A stretch of DNA of 64,000 nucleotides, from positions 62,001 to 126,000 of the forward strand of contig NZ_JAHNZO010000009.1 of the NCBI RefSeq assembly GCF_018998565.1, in the 5' to 3' direction. This document shows positions 62,722 to 64,000 of the stretch, one piece after another (positions within the stretch are counted from its first letter, which is position 1; every line of letters starts with the position of its first letter). The translations under genes were made by a program, and so were the position numbers. Below the pieces are notes generated by a model. That model saw only the letters and a program-made list of their open reading frames with translations. It was not told the origin of the DNA and did no database searches. This stretch comes from Paenibacillus oleatilyticus. GTDB taxonomy: Bacteria; Bacillota; Bacilli; Paenibacillales; NBRC-103111.

Positions 62722-63755
62722 TTCGCATACCCTCCGTTCGTTTCTCCATATTTGTTCGTTTTGCGAAGCAGCAGCAGCCCAAGGTGCGATAGCGGTCCGG
62801 CTTGAAGGAGCAGGACACAGTCGCCCGGTTGAAACGAATGGCCGTCCTCCGCCTCCTTCAGGGAAAGCAGGCAGTCGCTGCCGAGCAGGTTGCAGCCTGC
62901 CGCATACATCCGGCGGTAAACGGGATAAGGCAGCAGCTTCTCCACGTAACGGCGGAACGTCGAGCTTAGCGTCTGCGGCACGGCCAGCACAATCCGTCCG
63001 GCGTCTGCGGCGTTGCGCCGCAGCAGGACCGAGACGGCTTGACGGCATCCGGCGAGCAGCCGCCGCTCGTGCCGGCGGTAGTCAGCTTCCGACCACCGGT
63101 ACGGATCGTCCGAGGCAAGCGGCCAGCCGTCCGCTACCGCGTCGACCACGGCCCAGTCGCCGCCGGCGGTCGAAAGGAGACAAGCGGCCGCCGCATCTCC
63201 CTTCGGATCGGCGTCGAACCAATAACGGGGATGCGGGGGACACAGCCGGTCGGCGGTGACGAAGAGCGATTCCGCCGCAGCCTGTCCGGGAGCGGAAGGA
63301 TGGAGCGTCTTCACCAGCTCCAGGGCGCCCGGCAGCGTACAGGAGCCGCAACGGCTCAATGCAAACGGCAAGAGCCGTTTCAGCTTGAGCGTTTTTTTGA
63401 CATAGAGACAAGGGGTCAAATAAAAATTCGGTTCCGTCGTTTCGTGGCCATACACGAGATAACGGCATTTCTCCCGCGCTTCGGGGGCGCTCTCCAGCAA
63501 AGCGCGGAGCGCCTCCGTTCCCATATGCGCCGCCGATTCCGCACGGCTGGCCGGAACCGGCCTCGCTTTTAGTTCCCAGGGAACTTGTTCAAGGAACGTA
63601 TGTTCCTGTTGGTTTATACCGTATTGTTCGTACAGCGTCAGCAGCGGTTCTTCAGGCGGAAAACGCGTCACCTGCGGCACGCCTCCGGCCAGCAGCCGAT
63701 CCGGCTGCTCTTCATAGAAGGGATATGGCGTGATGTGAGACAAGTACCAGGTCAA
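62718..63755 (-). CDS. Beta-ketoacyl-ACP synthase III-like protein
   Basis: 345 residues from TTG at 63755, seven bases after CCTCC on the plus strand (GGAGG); a longer frame overlaps the upstream gene. Thiolase-fold features: ALSRCGSCTLPGALELVKTL in the place of the catalytic Cys loop, with Cys in SCT; distal His/Asn motifs are weak. Sequence is well diverged from FabH, so it may be a partner subunit or an acyltransferase of the CerJ sort instead of a condensing enzyme. Confidence 0.6.
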   Translation of the reverse strand: MTWYLSHITPYPFYEEQPDRLLAGGVPQVTRFPPEEPLLTLYEQYGINQQEHTFLEQVPWELKARPVPASRAESAAHMGTEALRALLESAPEAREKCRYLVYGHETTEPNFYLTPCLYVKKTLKLKRLLPFALSRCGSCTLPGALELVKTLHPSAPGQAAAESLFVTADRLCPPHPRYWFDADPKGDAAAACLLSTAGGDWAVVDAVADGWPLASDDPYRWSEADYRRHERRLLAGCRQAVSVLLRRNAADAGRIVLAVPQTLSSTFRRYVEKLLPYPVYRRMYAAGCNLLGSDCLLSLKEAEDGHSFQPGDCVLLLQAGPLSHLGLLLLRKTNKYGETNGGYAK

Positions 63756-63799
63756 GGTTGATCCTCCCGTATCGTTCCGAATCGTACTCAGTTTTGCTC

Positions 63800-64000
63800 T
63801 CAATGACGGAATAACGTGCATCCGAAGGTGCTCCCCATGCCTACCGTCAGCGTAGCGAACAGATCGCCCGGCTGCAGCATCCCGTGCCGCAGGGCGTGTT
63901 CGGCGTTCAACAACGGGTCCGCATTATGAGCATGTCCGATTTCCGCCATCGTCGGGAAATAAAACCGGTCAAACGGAATCCCCGAAGCGTCGGCAACCCG
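63800..64000 (-). CDS. FabH-like ketoacyl synthase III, 3' fragment
   Basis: The gene runs off the right edge; 66 C-terminal residues are visible. Motif EIGHAHNADPLLNAEHALRH contains the His and Asn of a KAS III active site, followed by GDLFATLTVGMGSTFGC, the closing strand of the thiolase fold. It lies 44 bases upstream of the second KAS-like gene, so two such proteins probably work together with the DUF98 enzyme. Confidence 0.72.
   Translation of the reverse strand, partial: RVADASGIPFDRFYFPTMAEIGHAHNADPLLNAEHALRHGMLQPGDLFATLTVGMGSTFGCTLFRH

Overview
This window looks like chromosomal DNA of a spore-forming Bacillota of the Paenibacillus type. It carries SpoVR and YhbH sporulation genes, a dpp-ykf murein-peptide operon and a GlnK/GlnL-like pair arranged as in Bacillus relatives, strong GGAGG ribosome sites, frequent GTG/TTG starts, and fairly GC-rich coding sequence. 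All calls come from reading the sequence. No database search was run, so family names rest on motif recognition.

0-10 kb: the tail of a Big-2 domain protein, a secreted protein and a methyltransferase, then a short-chain amide utilisation island. amiE (amidase), amiB (Clp-like ATPase) and amiS (channel) lie behind a near-perfect sigma-54 promoter. acsA (acetyl-CoA synthetase) and a second adk (adenylate kinase) lie behind another. Between them, one divergent gene encodes an AmiC-like amide sensor fused to a sigma-54 activator. Both promoters carry similar 17-bp inverted repeats upstream, the likely activator sites. Together the genes could take acetamide in, hydrolyse it, activate the acetate and recycle the AMP.

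10-24 kb: small membrane and lipoprotein genes; a TxpA/BsrG-like type I toxin with a convergent antisense RNA; spoVR-yhbH; a FocA/NirC channel with Fnr-type boxes; and a two-module NRPS ending in a reductase domain, preceded by a leader ORF with an internal terminator. 24-33.6 kb: DUF3870 gene, dppABCDE and ykfA-ykfB-ykfC, which import and recycle murein peptides. 33.6-38.5 kb: GlnL/GlnK-like two-component system divergent from a GltP-like symporter, and a lipoprotein.

38.5-62 kb: an unfamiliar cluster in several divergent operons. A tRNA-synthetase-like amino acid:carrier-protein ligase, a discrete carrier protein and a BtrH-type acyltransferase suggest that an amino acid is activated on a carrier and then transferred. 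Around them lie two VOC-PhyH oxygenase pairs in opposite orientations, a class III aminotransferase, two glycosyltransferases, an APH-type kinase, a HAD phosphatase, a nucleotidyltransferase, a TIM-barrel isomerase, an SDR, a metallopeptidase, a degenerate YqaJ nuclease, an ABC exporter, an AraC regulator and two RnfD-like paralogues. In the middle is a 609-bp palindromic non-coding element made of two units with identical spacing. 62-64 kb: a DUF98 chorismate-lyase-like gene and two ketoacyl-synthase-like genes, the last cut by the window edge.
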